Shown: in pieces, positions 11,173 through 23,047 of the stretch
Position numbering within the stretch: position 1 is the stretch's first letter
How the letters are laid out: every line of letters begins with the position of its first letter
Assembly: GCA_026686845.1 (NCBI GenBank)
Contig: JAIVEN010000018.1
Coordinates: 13,611,001 to 13,675,000, forward strand
Origin: Adenanthera pavonina
Lineage: Eukaryota; Streptophyta; Magnoliopsida; Fabales; Fabaceae
DNA: 64,000 bases
Direction of reading: 5' to 3'
Position numbers and translations under genes: made by a program
The notes under the pieces: model-generated
The model's database searches: none
What the model saw: the letters and a program-made list of their open reading frames with translations, nothing else
Told to the model about the DNA's origin: nothing

Positions 11173-13560
11173 GCTTTGTTTTACAAGTCTATTTTAGAAC
11201 AAGCAAGAGTAACAAATGGTATATGGATAGTGCGTGCTCAAGACACATGACTAGTGACAAAGAAAAGTTCATCACTCTGAGGGACAAGAAAGGAGGAAAA
11301 GTGACATTTGGAGATGACCAATATGGCAAAATAGTTGGCATTGGCATCATAGGCAAAAATCTTGAAACATCCATAGAAGATATCATGTTTGTGATTGGGC
11401 TTAACCACAACCTGCTGAGTGTGAGTCAAACATGTGACAAAGGGAATTGAGTACTGTTTGACTGAAAGTTCTTCCTGGTCAATATAACAAGTGATCACAA
11501 AGTTATCATTAGAGCTCAAAGGGAAGGTAACTGCTATATTATTGATCTGGATGAACATCCTTCTTTAGATTTTGTATGTTTAATCAGTAAAGACAATGAA
11601 AGTTGGTTGTGGCATAGAAGACTAGCCCATGTTAACATGAATCAACTAACCAAATTGATTAAAAATAAATTAGTCACTGGATTATGAAAAATTTCTTTCA
11701 AAAAAGATAGAGAATGTGTGCATGCCTTAAAGGAAAAAAAAAACTAAATCATCCTTCAAACCTAAAATTGTAATCACTACTTCTAGACCATTGCAATTAT
11801 TACACATGGACTTAATTGGTCTATCTAGAGTAAAAAGCATTAGTAAGAACTTGTATGTGCCTTTAATTCTAGATGATTACTCCAGATTTACTTGGACTTT
11901 GTTCCTTTCCTCCAAAGATGAAACATTTGATGCATTTGTAACCTTAGCCAAGAAAGTGTAAAATGAGAAAGGTATTTCCATTATGTTTATCAGGTCTAAT
12001 CATAGAGGAGAATTTGAAAATTCAAGCATTTTAGAGTATTGTGAAAAGCATGGAATTGATCACAACTTCTCAGCTCCAAGGACTCCTTAGCAAAATAAAG
12101 TGGTGGAAAGGAAGAATAGGACATTGGGAGAAATGGTAAGAGAAATACTGAATGAAAAGAAGCTTCCTCAATATTTCTGGGCTGATGTAGTAAACATAGC
12201 AAGTTACATCATTAATAGAGCTTACATCAGACCAATTCTAGGAAAGACACCTTATGAGCTTTACAAATGAAGGAAGCCAAATTTCTCACACCTGCATGTG
12301 CTTGGATGCAAGTGCTTTATCCATAACAATGAAAAAGAGAATCTAGGTAAGTTTGATGCTAAATCAGATAAAGGTACATTCCTTGGCTATTCTAGTAGAA
12401 GCAAACCATATAGGGTTTTCAATAAAAAGACTAGAACTATGGAACAATATATGCATGTGGTCTTCATTGAAATGAAACTATTTCTAAGCATGCCATAGAT
12501 GAGGATGATCTAATCTTTAGCTTTAAGAACTTGAATTTTTCAAAAGAAGATAAAATTGAACCTCCTAAAATATCTAAACTTGCTAATGTAAAGGAAGATA
12601 TTCAGGAGAAAGATGTTGAATATGAAAATAATGAAGAAATTTTTCAAGAACTCCCTAGACCTCAGAGATATCAAAGGAGTCATCATGTTGATCAAGTGAT
12701 TGGGGGTGTTCAAGAGAATATTAAAACCAGAAGACAACTTAAGAATCAAGTAAATAACTATGCATTTATTTCTCAAATTGAACCTAAGTGTACTAAAGAA
12801 GCTCTAACTGATGAATATTGGATATTAGCTATGGAAGATGAGCTTAATCAGTTTAAAAGAAATCAAGTTTAGGATTTAGTTCCTAGCCCAAGAATCGTCC
12901 AATTATTGGAACTTAATAGGTATTTAAAAATAAACTTGATGAATCTGGAAAAATTGTCATAAACAAAGCTAGATCAGTAGCCAAAGGATATAATTAGGAG
13001 GAAGACATAAATTATGAGAAAACTTTTGCTACAATAGCAAGATTGGAAGCAATAAGAATCATCTTAGCCTATGCATGCATAAAAGACATAATTCTATATC
13101 AAATGGATGTAAAAGTATTTTTCTGAATGGTTATATCATAGACGAGGTTTATGTTGATCAACCTACAGGTTTTGAGGACTCAACAATGCCAAACTATGTT
13201 TATAAACTGAAGAAAACTCTTTATGGATTAAAATAGGTATCTAGAGCATGGTATGAAAGGCTAAGCAATTTCCTAACTGACAAAGGATTTAACAGAGAAA
13301 AAGTAGATATAACATTGTTTACTAAGAAGGAAAATAAAGATTTGCTTATTGTTCAAATTTATGTTGATGATATTATATTTGGTGCTACTAATGAATCTCT
13401 TTGCACGAATTTCTCTAAGTTAATGCAGAGTGAATTTGAAATGTCAATGATAGGTGAGCTCAACTTCTTCCTTGGTTTCATGGTTCTAGAAGAAACAGAA
13501 CACTGTGGCTCTCTCCATAATAGAAGCTTAATATGTAGTAGCAGGAAGCTGCTGTAAGCA
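11173..13560 (+). pseudogene. pol: pol region of the old SIRE-type element (protease, integrase, RT), internally deleted
   Basis: Aspartic protease motif MDSACSRHMT at about 11223, integrase zinc region (LWHRRLAH), integrase core and RT with YVDDIIFGAT (about 13360-13390) can be read. They are interrupted by stops such as GN*VLF, TP*QN, QV*DLV and LK*VSRAW, each at a codon that is TGG, CAG or CAA in the young copy. After FFLGF (about 13480) the sequence jumps straight to the RNase H part (WF.KKQNTVALS, then AGSCCK). About 150 codons of RT/connection/RNase H are therefore missing relative to the young copy. The end of RNase H is also lost. The element is not functional. Confidence 0.88.
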
Positions 13561-15484
13561 AGCCTCTAACTAAATCTATTTAAGTTTCTGGCATTAAATT
13601 GATACTAACTTTAGAATCGGAGTATGTTTAAGATGTTTTGCAAGTACTTCTCATGAGCCCAGATGATAGTAAATCAATTTAAGGGAGTTTATCTGACCTG
13701 CATAATCAAAAGATGCTGAAGCAGAGCTAGAAATTTAAACTTTCAGGCACTATCTGTAAGTTCAGCATTTTGAAATTCACATTTTAGATGTTATTAGATG
13801 AATTTACATGTTAAACCATGATTTTGAATGAATTGGTATGCTTAAAATTCAAACTTAAGTGCTAATTAGATGAATTTCAGTGGCTCACATGTTGTTACAA
13901 TACGTTCATATCTCTCGAAATTTGTCTGTTGTGATAAGTGAACCCTTTTGGAACCCGTCCAAAGAACCCACTTTGATGTGTATGACACCTGGATCTTTGC
14001 GAAACAAGGAACACAAAGACTAGACACGGAGAAAATGAACAAAATGGACAAAAATAGTGGCAAAAGAAAATAATAATAGAGAAGATAAGAAGGATAGATG
14101 TTGGTCTTGAGAAATAGAACCCAAGAGAACTGGTCTCTTGAACCCTAGTTCCGGTGACGCCACAAGAAATGACCAATTCCTTGATAAGTCATAGTATTCT
14201 CTCTAGCACTCAAAGAATCGCAAGAGAAAACTCACAAAAGTCTGAAACTTTAATCATTCAAATCTTAAAAACATACATGAAAGTTGGTCTTAAGTAGGCA
14301 AGGTAAAATCTAACCTAATAAGCCTAGAAACCCTAATTAATTTGGGCTCAAATAGTCCTAATAGGATTAGGAGACTTTGGGCTCAAATAACACTCCTATT
14401 GGACCTAGAAAACTAATAAAATAAAGCCCTAAAATAAAATAACGAAAATTCATAAAAGATAATAAAATAATACCTAAGCCCTTATAAACATGCCACCACA
14501 TTAATGAAATCACATGTTTGGCACATGACATGTTTATTTACAAGTTGGACCATCAAAAAGACTATTAATTAACCAATTGGGATTTATCAATTACTTAAGT
14601 TTAGCCCATTATTAATAAAAATAAAATTAACACTAATTAAGCCCATTAATGTCTAAGTCATATGCTCTTTTAATGAAGCACATGATATTTTAAGTAACTT
14701 CCTTCAATGGGCTCCTCTTGGGCTTGGATTTGAAACTTGTATTTTGGAGTTGATGATCTCACTTAAACTTGGGCTTTATATACAGCACCTTGATCAAATC
14801 TTCCAAACTCTCCATGCTCCGCTCCAAACTCTTGCAATTCATGTCTAGCCCTTATTCTATCATGTTATCTGGTGAAAATTTGAAAATTTGAATAACAATG
14901 TGAATATTGACTTTGCTCAAAATGCTCACTATATGAATTTCAACAACTCAAAATATGCATTTTAAATCTCTTTACAAAACTTTAAAATTTGAATTTTATA
15001 ATCTCAAAATTCATCTATTGAAGCATACAATCATGAGTGGTCTCTGTTAGATGAAGTTCAAGGATGAAACTTATTTGTTCAATTTCTCACCTTGTTTGCT
15101 TAATGTTTGATCTTTTAAAATTTGAACTTTGATGGTTCAAAGTTCATATGTTAGAATTTGTGCCTTGAACTTAGCTTCTGCCCGATGAACTTTAAGATGA
15201 AAATTCATCTATTAGAAAGCCTCTCTTTTGGGTTAGCTACATAACTACCCAAAATTCAAATTTTAGACCCTTAAAATTTGTTTGTTGAATGGTTACAAAA
15301 GCTAAAATAAAGGGTCTCGCTCTGAATAGATGTAACCCTATTTGTTTCTTTCCCAAGTCTATTCATCTCCTCTTTTAATTTGTCATCAATTCCATTCGTG
15401 AATGTTCATTTGCCACTGTTTAAACTCCTTTTTGCATCTTATAAGCCCCTTCCTTGCATCTTTTTGCAATAATCTATCACAAGA
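13561..15484 (+). other. Spacer between pol and third ORF of the old element
   Basis: No gene. It contains decayed copies of the U3 motif, for example AGATGAATTTCAG, AAAATTCATCTA and CAAAATTCAAATTT. The block AACCCTATTTGT at 15334-15345 is also found in the same position in the young element. Part of this stretch (about 13900-14600) has no counterpart in the young copy and may be a separate insertion that I cannot identify. Confidence 0.5.
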
Positions 15485-17700
15485 ATGGTAAGGGTTAAAA
15501 ATCCCAATGTGGGTAAAGAATAGTCTAGACCAAAGATGGCTGTTAAGTCTAAGGATGCCTCTAAGGGAGGTGAAACTAAGAAAATGAAAGGTGAATCCAG
15601 CAAGGGAACTCCGTCCAAAAGTCCTAAAACAACCTCAAGGCTGGTTCAAAGAAACTTATGTGTCCTGTTGTTGCCTCTGCCTTGTCCAGTACTGAGTCTG
15701 AGGAATTCCAATTAACCACAAAACCATTATGGAACAATGCTCATATCCTAGAAGAGTATACCACCAAGTTTATCAGCAAGAAGGTAATCAAGCCTCATTG
15801 TACAAATTTATAGGAATTTCTTATTTCCAACAATTTTGATGCCAGGTTATGGTAAGTGAAATATAAAAATCTATTGGAAATTAAAGAGAGATATGATAAT
15901 GAGATGACCTAAGTGTGGTATGCTGCTCTATTGTACAATAGCAGAAAAGAGAAATGGTAGGTTAATCTAAGGTCGAGAACTTTATGGCTCTCTTATAAGA
16001 CATTTAATGAAGTTTTAGAAATCCTTGGGCAAGATGGCCTCAAGATTGATATCACCACCTCAAGATACATAGATGAGGATAAAAATGCAAATGAGGAAGT
16101 TGGTCCATTCTTAAATTACAAGGAGAGCACAGTCCTAAATACCCTATTTAAAAGGAGTGAGAATAGGCCTCTCCTGAGTTTGCTGAAGCCCTCTAATCTA
16201 AGTGCTCAAGTTAGGATTTTGCACTATATTGTGTCTAGGATCATCTTCTATAAGGGGAAAGCTTCAATCTGATTACAAGGGTTGAAGCTTATGTGATGAC
16301 AGTACTGATACGTCAAAAGCTGTTGAATATGGGCTATAACATCCTCCAGCGTATGATCAAGGCATGAGATCAAAGAAGAGATTCTACCTTACCCTTTGCC
16401 TTGATCATTACTAAAATACTTCAGTATGCCAAAATATAACACTTGGAGAAAAGCAAAGGCGAGCCTACTGAGGTATTCAAGTAGGAAGAATTGCAACGAT
16501 GGGGATTGAAAGGAAAGAAAGAAGATGGATTAGAAAATAAGCAGGGAAATCAGAAGACTTATTCTTTGAAGAAAGTCAATCACAAGAAGGGACCTCTGCA
16601 ACCATGCCACATAGTCAGTCCTCATCACAACTAGCCCAACATACTTCTCCTCTACCACAACCATCTCATCCCATCTCACCTCCAGTAAAGCCAACTCAGA
16701 CACCTCAGCCATCCATTCCTTTAACTTAGTCCAAGCCAAGCAAAATCACTGAGCTATATGATAACATTTCTACACTCATGCTGAGTATCAGAGATAAACA
16801 AAATGCCAAGTTTACTTACTTGTAGGATCAAATCTTTCAGTTGGCCAAAAATATGAAAGTAGTTGTCGATGCCTATGATGACATCAGAAGTGTTATCCCT
16901 TCTACATTAGCTCCACCTCAGCCTAGACACTTTGAGCCTACCAAGTCTCCCTCTCTTGAACCTCCTAGCCCTTTTGAACTAGGATCCCCTAAGTTTACTA
17001 CAACAAATGCTACCACTGAGGTTACTAACACTGCTACTACCCCACAGGCCTCCAGCAATGAAATAAGCCCTGGTCTACCCTTGGACTATGGCATGGAGGA
17101 AGAGGCCCCTGAGGAAGCAGGTTCTTATGAGCCCATGATGGAAGATGCTTAAGAATCAAATCTGTTAATCTAAGAATCAAATATGTTAATCCAAGAATCT
17201 AAGTAAATGGAAAAGCTTGTTGTAGCCATCACCTCTGCTCCTATTATTCAAGCTGCACTGAATGAAGAGAGAAGCCTTGTTCCTTATGTAGATATTGCTA
17301 CCATTGCACATAATACAATTATGCAAACTCAAAAGATAAGATTTGAAGAAAGGTTTTTTCTTCCTGTACCTCAATCTTCATCTCCTAAGCTTGGTCTCTC
17401 TATAGCGTAGCAGGCCAGATTTGCAAATCTTCAAAGGGAAGTTTAGGAGATAATCTCAAAAGTTGAGGAAGTTCTCCCTAAAACAACATCATCCATACCT
17501 TTTCCTCAGATACTGTCCACTGTGCCATTAATCCCTATTCCTCTTCATGTCATTCTAGTATCTTAGATCCCACCACCTGTTATGCATGCTCCAGCCCCTG
17601 ATGATGCCTAAAAGGGGGAGAATAAAACTGTGCAAACTAGAGCAAGACATTCTAGCAAGACCTACCGCAAAATGTCCAAGCCCAAGAATAAGCGATTAGA
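15485..17700 (+). pseudogene. Envelope-like / plant transposon protein ORF of the old element, decayed
   Basis: The start (ATGGTAAGGGTTAAAAATCC) parallels the intact ORF of the young element (MARVKIPG). Matching blocks can be followed through most of the length: the EFQLTTKPLW region, EEYTTKF..KKVIKPHC, the TFNEVLEI.GQDGLKIDIT region, and LLKPS.LSAQVRILHYIVSRIIF. Also present are the coiled-coil-like TKITELYDNISTLMLSIRDK stretch, the proline-rich segment and LPLDYGMEEEAP. A basic lysine-rich end closes it near 17700. Numerous stops and frameshifts are present. This is the third ORF typical of SIRE-type elements; whether it ever worked as an envelope protein is not known. Confidence 0.8.
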
Positions 17701-17960
17701 TCTTAGGGCTACTTGTTTTACTTATTTTTGCTTACTATATCCCTTGTACTGAAAAGATAGTCTTGTCTTGAAATATTATTCTTGCAATGTCATATCAATG
17801 TACTAAACCTTGAATGAATTAATACAATGTGTTTCCATATTTTCCTTTTGCTCTACTATATATGTTGTACTTATCTTTAAACTTTAATGTATATGTCAAA
17901 GAGGAGCTCTTAAAAGCAAACTCAAGTATTAATCCAGTTTGCAAGTTGTTTTGTAATCAT

Positions 17961-17975
17961 AAAAAAGGGGGAGAA
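17961..17975 (+). promoter_or_regulatory. Polypurine tract of the old element
   Basis: AAAAAAGGGGGAGAA directly before the 3' LTR start TGTTGAATC; the young element has the same tract (AAAAAGGGGGAGAA) at its 3' LTR. Confidence 0.8.
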
Positions 17976-19465
17976 TGTTGAATCAAGTGTTTTAATGATT
18001 TCAAACAACTGGAGCTTGGAAGGAAAATATCAAAGGAAGTATAAGAGCATTCAAGTGAAGAAATCTAAGAAGAAATTAGTAAAGAATTAGTTTGTAGGAT
18101 TTCTCATAGTAAACACAGAGTAAAAAGCTTTCAGTTCACTCCCACTAGTTTTAAATATGTGTTTTGCAATTATGATATATTAACTCATGCTAAATTTGAA
18201 AAACACTGACTATTAGATAAATTTTGAGTTGTTAAACTCTATACATATATTTGAAAATTTGAACTTTGCTACCAGAAATTAGAAGTTATAGAGATGTTAC
18301 CTCTGTCAGACAAATTTCAGTTAATTGAAATTCAAATTTTGAGTCAAGTATAATTTTTGAAAAATGGAAAATTCATCTGAAGCTATGTCAAAGTTTGTCT
18401 GATATTAAAATGCAAAAAGAGTTCAAAGTTAGTCCCTCTTATAGACAAATTTTAGATTTCAAAATTTAAACTTTAAATTGAAAATGTGTAAGTCTGATTA
18501 CAGGCCTCTCTCTCAGATGAAAAGTAGAATTCTTATGTCATATTGAGTTGCTCACTGATAGATGAATTTTGGATCCCCAAAATTTAAATTTCAAGTGCAC
18601 TATAGCAATATGAGATAATTGTTCACACTCAACAGATGCATTTTAAACTTGAAAATTTGTATGTCTTAACATGGGAAATATTTGTCAAAGCCGAAATTTG
18701 AATTCACTTTTAAATAGATGAATTTTGGAGATTCAACATTAAAGTCTTTAGCTTATGGTCTTTGGAAAATTTATCTGTTGACACCCTAAAATTTGAATTT
18801 CAGAATGTCAGATGCATTAAATGCCGTTGGTGAATGACTAGTTTTGCAAAGTAACCATTGGGTAACATCTCCAATTGCTAGATCTTGTGTCTAACATATA
18901 GTTAAGTTACAAATCTGTAAATAGAACTTCATTTGAAGTTGTGAGTAATGATTTTATGCTGTATATACTGAAACTTTATTGAAATCATTAGACAAAGCCT
19001 TCTACTCACTCACACTTCATTTGTTGCACTTTAACTGTCACATTTACTCTGTATTAGAGAGTTTTTCTTTTTGTAACAAATCTATTCTTTATCTGGAAGA
19101 AAGATTTTCTTGTGAGGGGTTTTCACAAGGAATTTGGGAAATACTTTGCTAGAGTGTAGAGTGAAAATTTGTAAGCTATTATAATAGAGCACAAGGTTGT
19201 ACTATGGCATTATAAGGAGCCCACTGAATTCTTACAAGATAGTGGAAAATCTCAAGTGATGGCTTGAGGAATGGATGTAGGTCAAGAGGAGTAGATCAAA
19301 CCAGGATAAATCTTTATTTCCTCCCTTCCTCTACTTCGTAAACTGCCTTTTTATATTCTGCACTATATTTTTTACCACTTTTGCTTTTACTGCTCTTTTA
19401 CATTTTTACAGAAAATTTTAAACTTCTCAATTTACCTCTCTCTTGGAAAGCCAGAAAACCTAACA
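17976..19465 (+). repeat. 3' LTR of the old SIRE-type element
   Basis: Starts TGTTGAATCAAG, ends AAACCTAACA, and follows the polypurine tract. It is clearly diverged from the 5' LTR by many substitutions and small indels, for example a loss in the repeat region near 18530. This contrasts with the near-identical LTR pair of the young element. Confidence 0.93.
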
Positions 19466-20458
19466 ATACAATCATCATATCTTGAATGGCCTTGTACATA
19501 CCATGATATGAAGAAAAATCATACACATACATGAGTAATATTGTGGTATGAACAGGAACATGCATATATACATATATCACATATGTCACAAACACCTAGT
19601 TACTTTAAATTGTGTATACCACACACATGTTTCTTGTAAGCTTTCAAAATGCCAACCATAACTTAAACTCTTCCGATCAATCAAACAACCACTATAATAC
19701 CGTAACATCTTCAATTAAAATTTATTCAAAATCCATAATTCAACCATTTATGCTTTACCAAGGTTCGAACAACATAATTACACACTAATGAGCTCTAATT
19801 AATCATCCACATTATAATCATCCTCATACATTTTGAATTTTATACTCCCTTTACAATTTTCAACCATGAGTTCCACTCAAACTCATCACAATCCAACCAA
19901 AACTCATACCCAAAGCTTCCTAACACTGCATAACACTTCTACAACACCAATACATGCATTTTACTTGGTTGAAACCTCGAGTAATCTGAATATAATATAC
20001 TCCCCATGGATTCCAACTGAAATTCATAGAGAAAAGAGAGGGGAGGAGGTTAGGGAACATTTACCAACCAATATTGATGCTTCTCAAAGCCTGAAATTAG
20101 CCCTAAAGGCTGAATAAAGCAACCCATAGTAGAGAAAAATGCTTTCCCTCTAATTTTCTTTTGACTTAGCTGACGAGATCTCATCTAATTTAAATAGATT
20201 TTGTGACTCACCATAGTGCCAGCAAGCTCACTACAATGAGAGTGCTCTTAGCCTAGAAAATTTTTGAGTTTCCACGAGTGTCTTACCATGATAGCCCTAT
20301 ACCTTATCACAGCATGACCCTTCTCTATCTCCATTTTTAGATTTATCTCATTTAGATCCTTTCTCCAATCCTGGTTCCTCTGGTCTTATGCATATCATTA
20401 AGTTTACTTCTCGTCAACTCGAGACTACGTTCAAGATAGTGTAATGAGGGATGTTACA

Positions 20459-22876
20459 GGGAGCTCATGACAATTTTGGTGTTGGAGAATTAAATGAGGA
20501 AGGGCATTCGATTCTTGATTTTTCAATGGCTTATAATCTAATAATTATGAACACTTGTTTCAAGAAATGGGAAGAGCATTTAGTCACATATAAAAGTTGA
20601 GTCCAAAGGTCACAAATTGATTTCTTTTTAGTAAGGAAATTAGATAAAAGAGCTTGTAAAGACTGTAAAGTGATCTCTAGTGAGAGCTTAATTTTACAAT
20701 ATAGGATCTTTTTCCTTAATGTGTTGGTTATAAGTCGTAAATTGAAAATTTGAAAAGCCTTAAATCCTAGGATCAAGTGGTACAACTAAAAGATGAGCAA
20801 TACTTAACCTTTATGAGAAAGGTATTATAGGAAGGTAATTAGGAATCGCAAAGAATTACTAATATCTTATAGGATGAAAAGACTAAAAAGATCAAGGATA
20901 CCGCTAAAGCAGTTTTGGGTGAATCCAAAGGTTTTAGATCTAGAGATAAAGAATTTGGGCAATGGAATGAAAGTGTGCAAGAGAAAGTTAAATAAAAAAA
21001 GAGTATTTCAAAGTCTTAAACTTGTACAATAATAAGAAAAATTGGAAGAGTTATTGTTAAGCTAGAAATGAGACTAAAAAAGCAATGATCAAGGCTTGAT
21101 CTAAAGCTTTTGAAGAATTCTACCAAGATTTAGGAACAAAAAATGATGAATACAAGATTTACAAAATTTCCAATAACAAGGAAAGAAAGTCAAGAGATTT
21201 GGATCAAGTAAGATAGATTAAGGAAGATGAAGGAAAAATTTTAGTTGCTGATAATGATATCAGAGAAAGATAGGAGAACTACTTTTATAGGCTCTTCAAT
21301 GATGGATTGGGTATGACTAGTGGTATAGAAGGTTTAACAAATCACAAAGATGAATTGAATTTGAATTTCTATCATAGGATCAAGATTAGAGAGGTAAAAG
21401 AAGCTCTTAAAAGAATGATAATGGTAAAGCTATTAGTCCCAATGGTATTCCTCTTGAAGTTTGGAAGTACTTGAGAGAATGGGGCTTTATGACTCACTAA
21501 GCTTTTTAATGAGATTGTAAGGTCAAAGAAAATGATAGAGGAATGGAAACAGAGCACTTTAGTGCCTATATACAAGAGCAAATGGGATATTCCGAATTGT
21601 GCTAATTATTAGGGGGATAAAATTCATGAGTTACACTATGAAACTTTAGGAAAGAATGATTGAGCATAGATTAAGAAAATAGACTTATATTTCAAAAAAC
21701 CAATTTAAATTTAAGCTAGGATGGTCTACAATAAAGGTTATTTATTTATTAAGGGGTTTGATTGAAATATACCAGAGTAAAGCGAGAGACTTGCATATGG
21801 TTTTCATTGATTTGGAAAAAGCCTACAATAGAGTACTAAGAGATATGTTATGGAAAGTAATGGAGAAGAAATATGTTTGTATGGTTTATATTCGAGCCAT
21901 AAAAGATATATATGAGGGGGCAACAACAAGTGTGAGAACACCTAGAGGTGAAATAAAGGGCTTTCCTTAAGGATAGGTTTACCCAAGGCTCTTGCTTAAT
22001 TTTATACTCGTTTGATTTGGTTTTAGATGTTCTAACAGAACACATATATGAAGAAATTCCTAAGTGTATGCTTTTCATGGATGATATAGTCTTAATTGAG
22101 AACTCAAGAGAAGAGGTCAACTCTAAATTTGAATTATGGAAACACACTTTGGAATTAAAAGGTTTCTGCTTGAGTGGAAGTAAAATGGAATATATATACT
22201 GCAAATTTAATGAGGGGATATCTAGAAATGATTCAAAGGAAAAACTTAGAGAGCAAACCATTCTAGAAGTATCAAAGTTCAAATATTTGAGGTGAATTTT
22301 ATAAAGTGATGCTAGAGTTGATGGGGATGTTATGCATAGGATACAAGCTGGGTGGTTAACATGAATAAAAGCTTCAGGAGCTATTTGTGACCGTAAGGTA
22401 CCTACTAAGCTTAAAGAAAAATTTTATTGAACTCCTATAAGGCAGCGATGCTATATGGTAGCGAATGTTAGTCTTAAAACGAGCAATAAAAGCATAAAAT
22501 AGGAGTAGCAGAGATAAGAATGCTGATATGGATGTGTGGTCATACAAGAATGGATAAAATATGAAATGATTGTATATGAGAGAAAACCAAAGTAGCACCT
22601 ATCAAGGAGAAACTAGTGAAAAATCATTTAAGGTGGTTTCTGCATATACAAAGCAGATAACAAGGGGAGCCAATAAGAAGAGTTGATCAAATAGTTTAGA
22701 GCCCTATTAAAAGGCATAGAGGAAGACCAAGAAGGATACTGAGAGAAGTTATTAGGCATGACCTCTTGATAAATGATTTATTTGAGAAGATTATGTTTGA
22801 TAGAGTCTATTAGTGTCATATGGTCCATGTAGCTGATCCCATTCAGTTGGATAAGACTAATGTTGTTGTTGTTGAT
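20459..22876 (+). pseudogene. 5'-truncated RTE-type LINE (endonuclease C-terminus and reverse transcriptase)
   Basis: The left part encodes the end of an AP endonuclease domain (LDFSMAYNLIIMNTCFKK, then HLVTYKS and QIDFFLVRK). The RT follows: SPNGIPLEVWK near 21435, DLHMVFIDLEKAYNRV at about 21790, YIRAIKDIYEGATTSVRT, VLDVLTEHIYEE, and the catalytic box as MLFMDD at about 22065 (usually FADD). The end reads HVADPIQLDKT followed by (GTT)n. Short simple-repeat 3' tails are known for RTE-clade elements. The frame is broken by many stops and frameshifts. The 5' part is absent: the LTR ending at 20458 abuts it, so either the LTR inserted here or the LINE was truncated earlier. Confidence 0.85.
22858..22876 (+). 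repeat. (GTT)n tail of the LINE
   Basis: AATGTTGTTGTTGTTGATC right after the last RT-derived codons; marks the 3' end of the RTE-type LINE. Confidence 0.6.
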
Positions 22877-23047
22877 CAAATTTGCAACTTGTTATTTCAA
22901 AATGATTGCTATAGTGCTTCTCAAATTTATTTGTACATATATGTTATTATAATTAAAAATCTAAAACATTCTTACAATATATTAAAGACCTAAGTTATAC
23001 TTTTATAAAGAACTAGTAATACTAAAAACGATCAATTGCATCTTGAT

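Larger units (their letters stand above)
7842..19465 (+). mobile_element. Old full-length SIRE-type copia retrotransposon, 11.6 kb
   Basis: Two direct LTRs (7842-9339 and 17976-19465) enclose gag, pol and an envelope-like ORF, all decayed. A perfect 5-base target duplication ATACA lies at 7837-7841 and 19466-19470. The layout LTR-gag-pol-spacer-third ORF-polypurine tract-LTR is that of the SIRE/Maximus group of copia elements. It is related to the young element at 47997-59900 along its whole length but is clearly divergent and rich in stop codons. It cannot move on its own. Confidence 0.93.
7124..20458 (-). mobile_element. LTR of second gypsy-like family (copy A), split by a copia insertion
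   Basis: This LTR exists in two parts: 19471-20458 and 7124-7841; the gap is the SIRE-type element 7842-19465. Read on the minus strand it starts TGTAACATCCCTC at 20458. It follows the same order of blocks as the solo LTR at 25530-28144: the GAACnTAGnCTCnAG start, then the AT-rich TATATGnACATATATG block. Next come the CACTGCCACT-like region and the GTTACTGAGACTTTnTCTCAC / CTAACATTTCAAGT block. Its far end is missing, cut off where the neighbouring LTR 5119-7123 begins. On its right it abuts the truncated LINE at 20459. Confidence 0.7.
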
